From Gnetum montanum (lineage: Eukaryota; Streptophyta; Gnetopsida; Gnetales; Gnetaceae), in the NCBI GenBank assembly GCA_015680685.1, contig MNCI01008395.1, forward strand, positions 4,821 through 29,211: a DNA stretch of 24,391 nucleotides. Direction: 5' to 3'. The notes below the pieces were generated by a model, which worked only from the letters and a program-made list of their open reading frames with translations, ran no database searches and was not told the DNA's origin. This document shows positions 10,041 through 19,376 of the stretch, piece after piece. The translations under genes were made by a program, and so were the position numbers. Every line of letters begins with the position of its first letter. Position 1 is the first letter of the stretch.

Positions 10041-10320
10041 AATGTCCAGAAGCATCAAATTCTATAAGTTGCAGTTCCTAAAATTCCAACAACCTAATAT
10101 ACACATGTACTTCAAATGTGAAATGCTCACTGTAGAAACTCTTATGTGTTAACTGCCAAATATTCGAGAATTGAAAGATTATTGACGGATTGTAGCAGCT
10201 TCTACATATTCAATAACTGAAGCTGTTGCAACTCCCACAGACTATAAAAATTGCCCATTCATAAATGAACTAAATCAAGATCTTGCAAAAAAAATTTGCA
10301 ATTTGTGTATAGAGTTTATA

Positions 10321-10413
10321 TGTTGGCAACTCTCTACTCCATTAGTACACCATTAGTAAACAATATATGATGGCAACTCTTCAACTCCTCAATTAGTCAA
10401 CATTAGCAAAACC
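10321..10413. repeat. internal tandem duplication in the right inverted-repeat arm
   Basis: Two diverged units of about 46 bp (10321-10368 and 10369-10413) both contain tggcaactct, then actcc, then a ttagt/caacattag-type end. The left arm carries a single unit, so the duplication happened after the arms separated, or the left arm lost one unit. Confidence 0.55.
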
Positions 10414-10905
10414 AATCCACCGTTAATGGAGACCCAACACCTAATTGCATGATAAACACTATAGATCTTGAAGGTGAATTTTATGGCTTTAGATGAGACT
10501 CGACACTTTCTGCAATAGCTCCATGTGTCTAGTTTTTCTCAAGAGCAGTTCTGTCCAAAAAGAATATTATGAAATCTCCAAATTAAAATAACTTTGAAAT
10601 TGCATTAGTCCAATTCGTAGGCGTTTAAAAGCTAGTGCAAGAGTTTGAGTTTGGTGTACCAAGCAAAAACCAACTGCTCTAAGTTTTGAAGTTATCAAAT
10701 GTCTCCAAGGAGCTCCTTCAACTTCAAAACTTGGCAGTCTTAGGATCGAACACTCTAATCACAAAAGCTGTCAAAATGACCCTGGCAATAACTTCAATTC
10801 CAAAGAGGACTCAACTTTATTATCAAGATGTGTGCTATTGGGTGTGTGTTGCTTCCCAGAACTTAACCAGTCTGCCTACAGGAACTTAAAATGTACCTAA
10901 ACAAG
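10321..10905. repeat. right arm of the large inverted repeat
   Basis: This is the inverted counterpart of 9430-10040, with about 280 bp between the arms. A transcript across both arms could fold into an imperfect hairpin of several hundred base pairs. The outer ends weaken gradually, so the true limits could be some tens of bases further out. Confidence 0.75.
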
Positions 10906-11058
10906 CTGACTCTCAGTTACGACATCGTAACTTTCACACAATGAGACTTTATAAACTCACACCAAAGTTCCATGAACCTTATAGTATCATGTCTTGCATT
11001 AGAACTACTTGGCTCTCAAATCAAAGTGTTTGTAGCGCTCTGCCATTAAAGTTATGTA

Positions 11059-11194
11059 GGACTCTCGTATTATATCTGCTCAATTCTTTTTCATTATAAG
11101 CTAAGTTTGGTTAATTATCATCTAAAGGGCCTCTCGCGTTAGATCTATTTGAGCTCTTGTAATAATAAGTTTTTTTGTTTAATTCTCATTTATA
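11059..11194. repeat. degenerate tandem repeat of about 68 bp
   Basis: The units at 11059-11126 and 11127-11194 share the order ctctcg, tta-atct, ataag, gtttaatt-tcat, tata/taaa. A third partial unit may begin at 11195 (ggcctcc). No coding or structural role is evident. Confidence 0.45.
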
Positions 11195-11994
11195 GGCCTC
11201 CTTGATCTTTCCAAATAAACTTATCCTAGGCTCTTGCATCAAAACTTCTCTGGTCTCTTTGGTCTAAACTCTGTCCTAAGAGATCCTTCTAAACTTTGTA
11301 TATTAAACTTCTCTACTTCTTGCTTCAAAGCTTCTGAGTTTTTTCCCAAAACTTCGTTATCAAGCTCCTATGTTAAATCTCTAACTTTTCTTGTATACTA
11401 GAGGCCTTTATTTTTATATATTCTTCGCACACTTCCTTTTCGGAACTTTCACCAAACATTGTGCACCTTAAAGAACATACACCAACAAACACTTTCAAAA
11501 GCAATAAATAACATTAAAAACATTATTCAATGTCGCTGTATCAAAATGCATAACACCTTAAATAATAACATCATTACTGTTAGCATTTGTAGTGACAATT
11601 AAATTGACACAAATCTTGAAACAGTCAAATTCCTGAAAACCTAATACAATCATATCGCTCAGCAAAGAAGATTTTCACTGAAATGAATACATCAATCCTA
11701 TTATCTAAAATAACTCTAGCCATGATTTGAAATTTTGAATTCTTATATTTCTTCCATCAATGATAAATGTGGGTTCAAGGCTGAGCATACCCACTCAATA
11801 TGTGGGGTTTTGCTCATCCACCAACCCTCATGGGACAAGCACGATGGGCATTGAGGCTCTGGGACGATTTTGTAATGTCATTTACATAGACAATACATGT
11901 GACACAATACTAAAATAGATTCCACTACTACCACTTTTCAAAAAACTTACAAAATCCCAACACAATCCTTAAAATGCAGCAAATGGGAAGAGAG
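11195..11994. other. no gene recognised
   Basis: AT-rich sequence without a sustained frame. A short less AT-rich patch at 11770-11880 contains a gggttcaaggc string but no tRNA fold. Confidence 0.4.
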
Positions 11995-12261
11995 TTAAAG
12001 CACTCTCTCACTATAATGCATGGGCATCCCTTTCCTACAAGGATATATCATTTTTCTAGTAAAGTAAGTCTGTACTTTCACTATATTGACACCATGTGCT
12101 AAGATGGTAGTAGTTGTACTATTCTTGGAAGAAGAAACTGAAAGGCCGGCCATAATTTTGTCTGCAAAAGAATCCCCCAAAAATCCCAAAGGATTCTACG
12201 TTTGTGCTTCCAAGAAGATCTCCATGGAGTTCGACCCATGCTGATGGATTTATCCTTGCAC
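11995..12261 (-). pseudogene. second exon-like remnant of an unidentified protein gene
   Basis: On the minus strand, after a plausible acceptor (cctattttag), the frame beginning near 12261 reads like ordinary protein: INPSAWVELHGDLLGSTNV. At a G/T homopolymer run near 12172-12185 the frame is lost. An overlapping frame then continues with GFLGDSFADKIMAGLSVSSS and a Ser/Thr stretch, ending at a stop at 11995. The two pieces read as one domain after a single-base indel. The family is not recognised. It lies on the same strand as the remnant at 8650-8912 and could be part of the same lost gene, which is a guess. Confidence 0.3.
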
Positions 12262-13171
12262 CTAAAATAGGGAAGCAGGATCACACACATTAAGCCAGAG
12301 AATCCAGAAAATGTATCGAGGGCATCCTAGAAAGTGTCATGGAGGTAGAACATTTGGTTAGGAAGATGTACTCTCAAAGGTCACGGTTTCTTTTTCTTCT
12401 TCACAAAGAAGAGCAAATAAGAATAAAAACGTATACAACCAAAAATGGTGAAAAAAAACTAAGAAAAAGCAGGTTAGCTTAGACAAGAAAGGAAAATTAG
12501 AAACATGATTAGAAGTCACAAGATAAAGATATCTTCATAAAACAGCCAGGAATGAACATCCTGCATGTTGCATTTTTTGAGTGCACAAAATCAACAGAAT
12601 AATATTACTTCTTTAAAAAATATAACCAACTATTGCTGGTTGGTTTAACAAAAACCACGGCAACTAGTGACGGATGTCCTGTGTGTTCACTTTTCCCACC
12701 TGTATATAATAGTAAACACATCAGTATCCACAGAAAGTGTGCCGGAAAATCATTCTATTTGGCACAATCACCCGGTGAAAAATAAATAGCTACTGGGATG
12801 GAAATGTATTACAAGAATACCCATAGTTAAAATGGAAGTCAAAATCCAATCTTTGGTCTTGACTGTAGCTCTTGCTGTAATACCGAGCTCTTAACAAGAT
12901 TATGTTCCCAACAACTGCTGCTAACTAGACTGGGTCACTCACAGCATTCAAAAAAACAGATATTAAATGAGAATAAAAATTAATGAAGATGCAACCAAGG
13001 TAACAAAAACCAAGTCATCTGTCAAGTAGTCTTAGTTGGGCGTTCACAAATAATACCTTGGAAATATGTTTTCTTATACAAGGCATTTACATTGCTTTTG
13101 CAAAATTGCATGCTTGTTAAAATGTGTTAAAAACTTCTTCAAGGTTAACAATCTATGCTTCTCATTGTCCT
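12262..13171. other. no gene recognised
   Basis: Noncoding-like sequence lying beyond the 3' end of the LINE remnant. If PPR transcription reads through the LINE remnant, part of it could be 3' untranslated sequence. No clear signal was found. Confidence 0.35.
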
Positions 13172-13588
13172 AGCCTTGTCCCAACAATATGGGGCAGGCT
13201 ACATAAATTCTCTTTCACTTTTTGTTTTTATTTATCTGCAAGTTTATCATATCTGCTTTAACTATTTTTTCCCATGTATTGTTTGGTCTTTTTTCCCATG
13301 TATTGTTTGGTCTTTCTCTCAACAGATTTTCTAAAACTGTGATGTGGAAAATTTTTTTGAGAGGTTCATCACCTGATCTTCTGTGAAAATGACCAAACCA
13401 TATTTGTCACCCTTCCTACAACTTATGTGCAACAGAAGCCACTTCAAGCATTCCTCTATTGTGCAAGTTATCTTGCCCCATAACGTTCAGCATCCATCTA
13501 AGCATTCACATTTCTGCCACATTGATTTGGTGTTCATGCCACTTTTTTACAGCCCAACATTCAGCAGCACATAAAATAGTAGGCCTCA
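13172..13588 (-). mobile_element. LINE remnant: reverse-transcriptase C-terminus and 3' end
   Basis: On the minus strand the first 220 bp translate, with three internal stops, to segments typical of the C-terminal end of plant LINE (L1-type) reverse transcriptases: AAECWAVKKWHEHQINVAEM, then MLRWM, then EVASVAHKL, then IWFGHFHRRS. Further 3' the sequence has cccatgtattgtttggtc strings and ends with tatgtagcctgccccatatt followed by gttgggacaaggct, matching the familiar ATGTAGCC-GCCCCA...TTGGGAC 3' end of these elements. The 5' end is truncated, as is usual for LINEs. The remnant begins at the very base where the PPR stop codon ends. Confidence 0.75.
13267..13314. repeat. perfect 24-bp tandem duplication inside the LINE remnant
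   Basis: The 24-base unit at 13267-13290 (beginning ttttcccatgtattg) is repeated exactly at 13291-13314. Identity of the two units within an otherwise decayed LINE suggests a recent slippage event. Confidence 0.85.
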
Positions 13589-15277
13589 TCACTTATCTTT
13601 GTTCATCTTATGCAATATCTGATCAAAAGTTTCCTGCTTGCCATGCTTACATAGCTCCTCTACCAATATAGAAGCGTATGCAGCAGAGTCAGGTTTGCAG
13701 CCCCTCTTTCTTATCTCCTGGTAAAGTTTTAAAAACTCTTCCACCTTGCCATCTTTGCAAAAATCTGCCATCTGTGTGCTGATGCTAAACAAATCAGAAG
13801 CAGAAACAAGCTCATCTTGCTTAGATAACATCTCATGGAAAGCTCTGGAGGCCTTTTCCCAATCTCCATTAACACAATAAGAATAAATCAAGCACCCGAA
13901 TGTGATTGCATCAGGAGAAACACCTCTGGCTTTCATATAACAAAATGTTTGTTCAGCTTTATACAGAAAACCCTTCTTACAAAACCTATCAATCAAAATA
14001 CTGTAAGTAATGACATCAGGATTGCAGCCCTTATCTTGCATCTTATTAAAAATTTTGGAAGCTTTTTCCCAATCATCATTTATACAAGCACAATGTAAAA
14101 GCGAATTGTAAGTGTTCACATTTGGAATAATCTTCTTTGCAAGCATAATGTCATACAACTTTTCTGCATCATTCAACATCCCATTTTTGCAGAGGCCATC
14201 AATCATGCTATTGTACGTGCACAGATCAGGTAAAAGTTTATTTACCTCCATCTTATGAAATAGTTGTTGCGCTTCAACTAAATTGGATTCCTTACAAAAA
14301 CCATCAATAAGGGAACAGTACGCTACTAAATCTGGCTCTATGTTATGGCTGATCATTGCATCCAAAATACTTTTAGCTTCAACCGATCTACCTTGCTTGC
14401 AAAGACCATCAATTACACTAGTGTATGTAATAACATTTGCATAAATGTTCCTAGAATGCATTTCTTTGAATAGTTGCTGGGCTGCAAAAATATTGCCTCC
14501 TTTGCAGAGACCATCAATCAAACCAGTGTATGTAACAACATTGGGGGAGATGTTCCTGGAAAGCATTTCCTTGAGCAACTCAAGGGCATCCAGAAAGATC
14601 CCCTGCTTGCACAAGCTGTGCAACATAGTAGTGTAAGTAACTACATCAGGGCAACAACCCTGCTTCTGCATTGAAGTAAATACACTTAATAGTTCACTTC
14701 TTCTACCTGTTTTACCTAAACTGTCAATTATGGAGGTGAAGGTAAAATTATTGGGTTGAAGACCTTTGCTAATTATCGTAGCCAGAAGTCCAAAAGTTTC
14801 GTGAATGTAACCCATTTTGCAGAACCCATCTACAATCAGACTGTAAGCTACAATATCATTATCACATCCTTGCTCTCTCATTTTCCAGTAAACCATTGCA
14901 GCCTCTTTTTTTCTGCCCTCACGGCAAAGCGAAAGAATAACAACGGAAGCAAGAGAAAAATCCACTTTGATTTCTGCATTCGTAATCAGATTGAACAAGT
15001 GAGCTACTTGCCAGTGCTGATTTGCTTTGGCTAGGGTTCTGAGAAAAAAATCGCATGTGCCAACATAGGGCATCGGAAATTCGGAGGTCGGGGATACAGC
15101 TTTTTCGAAAGCGCGAGAGGCCTTTGATAATTTATTAGCCCTACAAAGCTTCACAATTTGTGCATGAAAAGCAGAGGGCGAGGACGAAGAGAAAAATTTG
15201 ATAGCAACAGAGGGAATAAACATCTTTATTGCAGGCACGGATGAGAAACTTTCGAGAAAACTTGGAAACATGTTCAT
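13589..15277 (-). CDS. P-class pentatricopeptide repeat (PPR) protein
   Basis: An uninterrupted frame of 562 residues, with no intron, in a region where every other frame is broken. Residues 1-36 are Ser/Phe-rich with few acidic residues, consistent with a mitochondrial or plastid transit peptide. From residue 37 to 456 the protein is a gap-free run of 35-residue PPR motifs (starts 37, 72, 107, 142, 177, 212, 247, 282, 317, 352, 387 and 422). Irregular motifs follow at 457-495 and 496-530, with a partial motif to the end. Central motifs carry the LIDGLCK signature. No E, DYW or SMR domain is present, so it is P-class. Such proteins bind organellar RNA sequence-specifically for processing, stability or translation. 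The run of similar VVTYT-LIDGLCK motifs recalls Rf-like PPRs, but that subgroup cannot be settled here. The start is the first ATG; another Met follows at residue 3. The LINE remnant begins right after the stop. Confidence 0.95.
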   Translation of the reverse strand: MNMFPSFLESFSSVPAIKMFIPSVAIKFFSSSSPSAFHAQIVKLCRANKLSKASRAFEKAVSPTSEFPMPYVGTCDFFLRTLAKANQHWQVAHLFNLITNAEIKVDFSLASVVILSLCREGRKKEAAMVYWKMREQGCDNDIVAYSLIVDGFCKMGYIHETFGLLATIISKGLQPNNFTFTSIIDSLGKTGRRSELLSVFTSMQKQGCCPDVVTYTTMLHSLCKQGIFLDALELLKEMLSRNISPNVVTYTGLIDGLCKGGNIFAAQQLFKEMHSRNIYANVITYTSVIDGLCKQGRSVEAKSILDAMISHNIEPDLVAYCSLIDGFCKESNLVEAQQLFHKMEVNKLLPDLCTYNSMIDGLCKNGMLNDAEKLYDIMLAKKIIPNVNTYNSLLHCACINDDWEKASKIFNKMQDKGCNPDVITYSILIDRFCKKGFLYKAEQTFCYMKARGVSPDAITFGCLIYSYCVNGDWEKASRAFHEMLSKQDELVSASDLFSISTQMADFCKDGKVEEFLKLYQEIRKRGCKPDSAAYASILVEELCKHGKQETFDQILHKMNKDK

Positions 15278-15319
15278 CAGAAACGTATATGCTACATTAG
15301 AAATTTCAAGGGAAGTAGT

Positions 15320-15547
15320 TCATGAACACATATCTGAATCAAAACCCTGAATCATGAATGCGTGGCCGTTGCCGAAGTTCACCGCTACTCCCAACCAGAT
15401 CCAAGTGATTTTGATGAGGCCGTCACACTGCAAAAAGAACTCACAATGTCTTTTTGGCAAGAGGAGCAGCTGCTGGGCATTGATCCCAGCACCTACTGTT
15501 TGCGGCGACCGGACCGTCAGCGGGGATATGGCTCGCAATTTCTATGA
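15320..15547. other. GC-richer block upstream of the PPR start with open frames on both strands
   Basis: This block has clearly higher GC than its flanks and lies 43-270 bp upstream of the PPR start codon. On the plus strand an open frame (stop to stop 15338-15547, no ATG before the core) has ordinary protein composition, including EVHRYSQPDPSDFDEA and FWQEEQLLGIDPS. On the minus strand a 72-codon ATG frame (15320-15538) would be an upstream ORF in the PPR leader. Either could be real: a remnant exon of another gene on the plus strand, or simply the PPR promoter and 5' UTR. I do not recognise a family. Confidence 0.3.
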
Positions 15548-15705
15548 TATTTTGTTACTAAATAATTTTCAAAACAAACTAATATGTTCTTGAATTGTAT
15601 AACCAATCGAAGCTTTAGTCTACCTATTGGAATTGAACATTTAACTTGGAGTTCTCAAACTTGTAATGAATAAGATGCTAATAAGAGGTGGTTTGAGTGG
15701 CTAGG

Positions 15706-16532
15706 TGATGAGTAGCGAGTACACCCTATGCCGAACCATATGAATTACAAGTGTGTACTAATAATCTAGTTGAATTCCATGGACTTAGTTCCTAAGTTTG
15801 CCCATAGTTAGAGATTGTGAACCAAAGGGTCATGTGATCATTGTTTTCCTAACTCACACTTGTGTATGCTTTGCATTTTATTTTTATTTTTATATTTTTT
15901 ATCTTAAGTTTTATGTGGGAAAATGAATATTTAATGATTAACTATTTTAACTACCTAACTTTTCTAAAAACTAACAACCCTAACATAAGTAGTTGTACCC
16001 ACTTACCATACACATCCAAGTGATGAGTACTAGGCATACCAAATGGCCATTGTTGAGATTACCAAGCATTATACGTTATGCTCAAAGTGGTCATACATAT
16101 GTGTTCATGATTAATTATGTTAATTACTATGACATGAAATGCAAAATGCATTTAAAGTAAAGTGCTAGTAAGAAAGATTAAGCTAATCCAAGTGTTACAA
16201 TGAATGCTAGAAATCTTGACTTTATTGTCGTTCACACTAATGCGATCAAGTACATCACACTCAAATAAAGTTATGTATAATCTCTTTCACTCACATTGTG
16301 GGCACTTAGAGGAAAATATTCTAACTCTAGAAATGACAAACTACAAGGGTTTTGCTATGCTATTAACACCATGTGTCATAAATATGCTTGTTACACACAT
16401 TTATATAGGTTTGATTGCATCAATGTCGATGCATTTGCAGTGACACATGTCACCATGCATCAACGGGGTTACATCAATGGGGCTATGCCAACACATGCCT
16501 GTTGATGTAGCTAGTCAAAAGATGGTTCATCA
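15706..16532 (-). mobile_element. 3' LTR of copy A, TGATGA family
   Basis: The 827-bp LTR is bounded by tgatgagtagcg at 15706 and ggttcatca at 16532, in the same orientation as the solo LTR. It shares with the other LTRs the caagtacatcacactcaaataaag-type block near 16250, a TTGGTAATCTC-like motif near 16060, and a TATA box on the minus strand (16399-16409). The polypurine tract lies to its right (16533-16540), so this is a 3' LTR of an element transcribed leftward. The flank ctagg (15701-15705) is the candidate target duplication; its partner was not found. Confidence 0.8.
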
Positions 16533-16566
16533 TACCCCCACGATTGATTGAAAACTCACCCTCAAG
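16533..16566 (-). other. polypurine tract and conserved 3' internal end (copy A)
   Basis: Read on the minus strand, a gtgggggta run directly precedes the LTR and is itself preceded by GGGTGAGTTTTCAATCAATC. This is nearly the same block as at 6762-6792 and 19170-19203. Confidence 0.7.
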
Positions 16567-16875
16567 TGAACAAAAGTAGGATAAAGCTTCTTACAAAATT
16601 TGGGGAAGTATGGAATTTATTAACTAAAAAATAATAGACTAAATAACTAACCAACTATGAGTGCCAAATTGTACAAAATTACAAAATTGGTGTCCATGAC
16701 AACAAAATTATAAACTCTTACAAAAATGTCAGATGGTCCCTTTAAGTTGTTGAAGACAAGATGAACTCTCAAATAGTGCCTGGAAATGGAGTCTCCTAAC
16801 ATGTTGAAGGCCCTTCATTAGGCTATGGTGCTTGCAGTGGTGCAGGTAGTTAAGGATGACCTACTACTGCTACTG

Positions 16876-18304
16876 CTATCGTGGAAGCTTGAAACCATCT
16901 AGTAGTGCTTTCATGTTGTCTTCCTTGCTATGTGGATTGTACATAATCCATGTAGCTTCACTAATGTGGGCTGACACAAGGATGTTCCATGAACATGACA
17001 TTGTTGGGAACATCTCCTTTGCATTGATGAACCATGTTGTAAATTGTTTATGTTTGATGTTGAATGTTTGTACTAAATTTTGCAGCTCATGGTAGTCATT
17101 CATTCTCTTGGCTAGGTTCTCAGCAACATATTGTTGGTCAGCAAATCTACTTCTAAGAACTTCAAGCTCTATGTTGTTTGTCTCCAATTGTTGCTTGGTT
17201 TCCTTGTGGTGCTTGAATTCCGCCTTGTATAAGAGGTAGGAACTAGTCACTTGCTTCTCTAATTCAATTCTTAGTTTTCCTATTGATAGCATAGCCAAGT
17301 TCGCATATTGAAGATTGGTAAACTCTATATATTTTATCATCTTCTTGATCTGCAACTCTTTCAGGTATATTTCAGTTTTGTTATATGCATATAGGCCATC
17401 GAAGATTGGTTGCCACACATTGCCTCTTTGCTAGAGTTGTTGAAGGGTCTTGTTCATCTTTACCTTGGCTAATTATATTTTTTTCTCATTTACTTCCTTA
17501 AGTAGCACAACCTAGTTCTTGTAATAATTCTTAACCCATTCAAATTTCAAGGCCTCATTTTTCTAGGTGACTACCTCAATGCCCATTTTCTAGTGAAGTG
17601 CTCAAACTTTCTCCATCAAGAGATTTCTATTTTCTGCTAGCAACCTCCTCAGATTAAGGTTTACCTTGGCTACCTACTCCTACTATTGTCAAACAAATTT
17701 GACTATCTGGTCTTTTTTTGTTCGATGTTTCACAAGTCATAAATGTCCTTAGTGAGAACCAAATTCTTCTTGCAGACTTACAACAAGTCCTTGTCAGTGT
17801 TGAAAGCCATGGCTTCTGACAAGGATGCGTCGAAGACTGCTACCTCCTTTGCATTTTCAACCTCTCTAATTTTTTGCTAAAGCTATTAAAAAGCTTCATC
17901 TCATGCAAGGTTTGAGTTGAGAATGACAAGGTTAAAGAGATGGGCTTGCAACTCCACAACTTTGGCATCCATCTATTGATTTTTGGTGGTGGTTGCCTGT
18001 AGTTGGACACTAGCAATGAGGAGTTTGCCCTTCATCTCTAGCATTTGTGACTAGGTTGCAAAAATTTCATCTAGAAAATTAAAGATCTTTGGAAGTAGTT
18101 TTTGAGTTCCCACCAATTGCTCCAACATTTCTTTGTGTTGGGTAGCACCTAGCTAACCACTTCTTGCTCCTATGGATGTTCAAATATCTACCATTGCGAC
18201 AACATTTGGGATAGATGTCACAGGAGTGTTAAGACTTATACTATCCTATCAGTCACCACATCTACTGCCATTTTTTGTCCTCAGTGCTACATCACTATGA
18301 TGGT
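16876..18304 (-). pseudogene. retroelement coiled-coil protein, truncated and broken (copy A)
   Basis: The minus-strand frame encodes the C-terminal half of the protein seen at 3797-6588. The best-preserved part (16876-17418, 180 codons open) aligns with it: TNLQYANLAMLSIGKLRIEL here matches ANLQHANLAMLIAGCPRIEL in copy P. Next come a YEAEF/YKAEF-type helix and an AKEMFP / ANKMFP motif. Further upstream, up to 18304, the match continues through the segment containing EMLEQLVGTQKLLPKIFNFL but with several stops. The N-terminal domain is missing: the copy is cut off by the LTR at 18305. At 17032-17034 it has TGG where copies P and B have TAG. Confidence 0.7.
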
Positions 18305-19169
18305 TGATGAGTGGTGGAGTAATTCCAACACTCTACCATACAAGTCACAAGTGTTAATGCATGACCAGATCATAATATCCGGATGGACACTATAATTATG
18401 TAAGTAATTGATGTTAAGCTTGTGATAGTTGTCTTTTCATCTTGAGTTAGTGAAGTCTAAGTATATGGTTTAACTTGTAGTGAGGAGTATGCTATGTGTT
18501 ATTGTGAAGCTTATTTTACTTCTAAGTGTAAACATAATGGAAATGAAATTAAATGCTAAATATAAGTAATGACAAGAATGTAAATCTATTCTATCTTATA
18601 GTGATGAGCATCCATTTCTAGTTTACCAAGCATGCCTTGAACTCATGTAACTGTTACTAGGATTACTAAGTAAATTCACCATTGAGACAATCAAGCGAAA
18701 CCACTATTGGATTACCAAATGATTATACTTTAATGCTCAAAACTAGTTGTATTCATTCTGCTTTACTAATGAACAAGTAAAATAAAGTGCTTTAGAAATG
18801 CAAATGATTAAGCTAAGAAAACATGAAAATTATTTTAAGTAAACAAATAAAACTAAGTGGATACTGTAATGATGGAAAGTAATCTCGATCTTTATTGCCA
18901 TCATGAATTGCATCTAAGTACAATTCACTCAAATAAAGATTCTGTTCAATTGCTAAACATCACACTACAAGCATTCACTCTATTGCTAACTAAGAAAACA
19001 AACTATAAAAGTTTTTCTAAGACTTGGAATAAAAAGTTGTTGATCATGCATCAAAGTGTTAGTATTTATAAGGTTGCACACATCCCAAGACATCATATCA
19101 ACGATGACATAGCATAGGTTATGACGTCATTGCTATGATATTATAGAGCAATAAAAATTAACTTTATGA
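18305..19169 (-). mobile_element. LTR of copy B, TGATGA family, sitting against truncated copy A
   Basis: This 865-bp LTR starts tgatgagtggtgg at 18305. It carries the family blocks: aagtaatctcgatctttatt near 18879, cactcaaataaag near 18926, two TTGGTAATCC-like motifs near 18655-18720, and a minus-strand TATAAATA at 19063-19070. Its right end reads tttatga instead of ttcatca before the polypurine tract, so the TGATGA terminus is mutated. The tract at 19170 makes it the 3' LTR of copy B. Left of it copy A's coding sequence begins abruptly without a primer-binding site, which fits B having inserted into A, or a recombinant junction. Confidence 0.8.
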
Positions 19170-19203
19170 TACCCCCACGACTGATTGGAAACTCATCCTT
19201 GAG
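19170..19203 (-). other. polypurine tract and conserved 3' internal end (copy B)
   Basis: On the minus strand AAGGATGAGTTTCCAATCAG leads into a gtgggggta run directly before the LTR, as in copies P and A. Confidence 0.7.
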
Positions 19204-19376
19204 TTAAAACAAAATGAGGATAAAGTCCCTTACAAACTTGGGAGGTAAACTCCACTTGAGATGACTAACTAACTATTTACATGACTTAGAATGCTATAGT
19301 GGTGTTTTTTTTTTTTTACAAAATGACATAGTTACATGAAAAAACAAGAACAAAATTTAAAGTAGTGTGATGTAAT

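Noticed and set aside
11770-11880. gggttcaaggc string as a tRNA B box
   Set aside because: No T-arm of correct size, no A box or acceptor stem nearby.
13383-13671. plus-strand frames over the LINE remnant
   Set aside because: The minus-strand reading gives recognisable reverse-transcriptase C-terminal motifs, so these are shadows.
13835-15034. plus-strand frames opposite the PPR gene
   Set aside because: Antisense shadows of an intact repeat-containing gene; their mutual similarity only reflects the PPR repeats.
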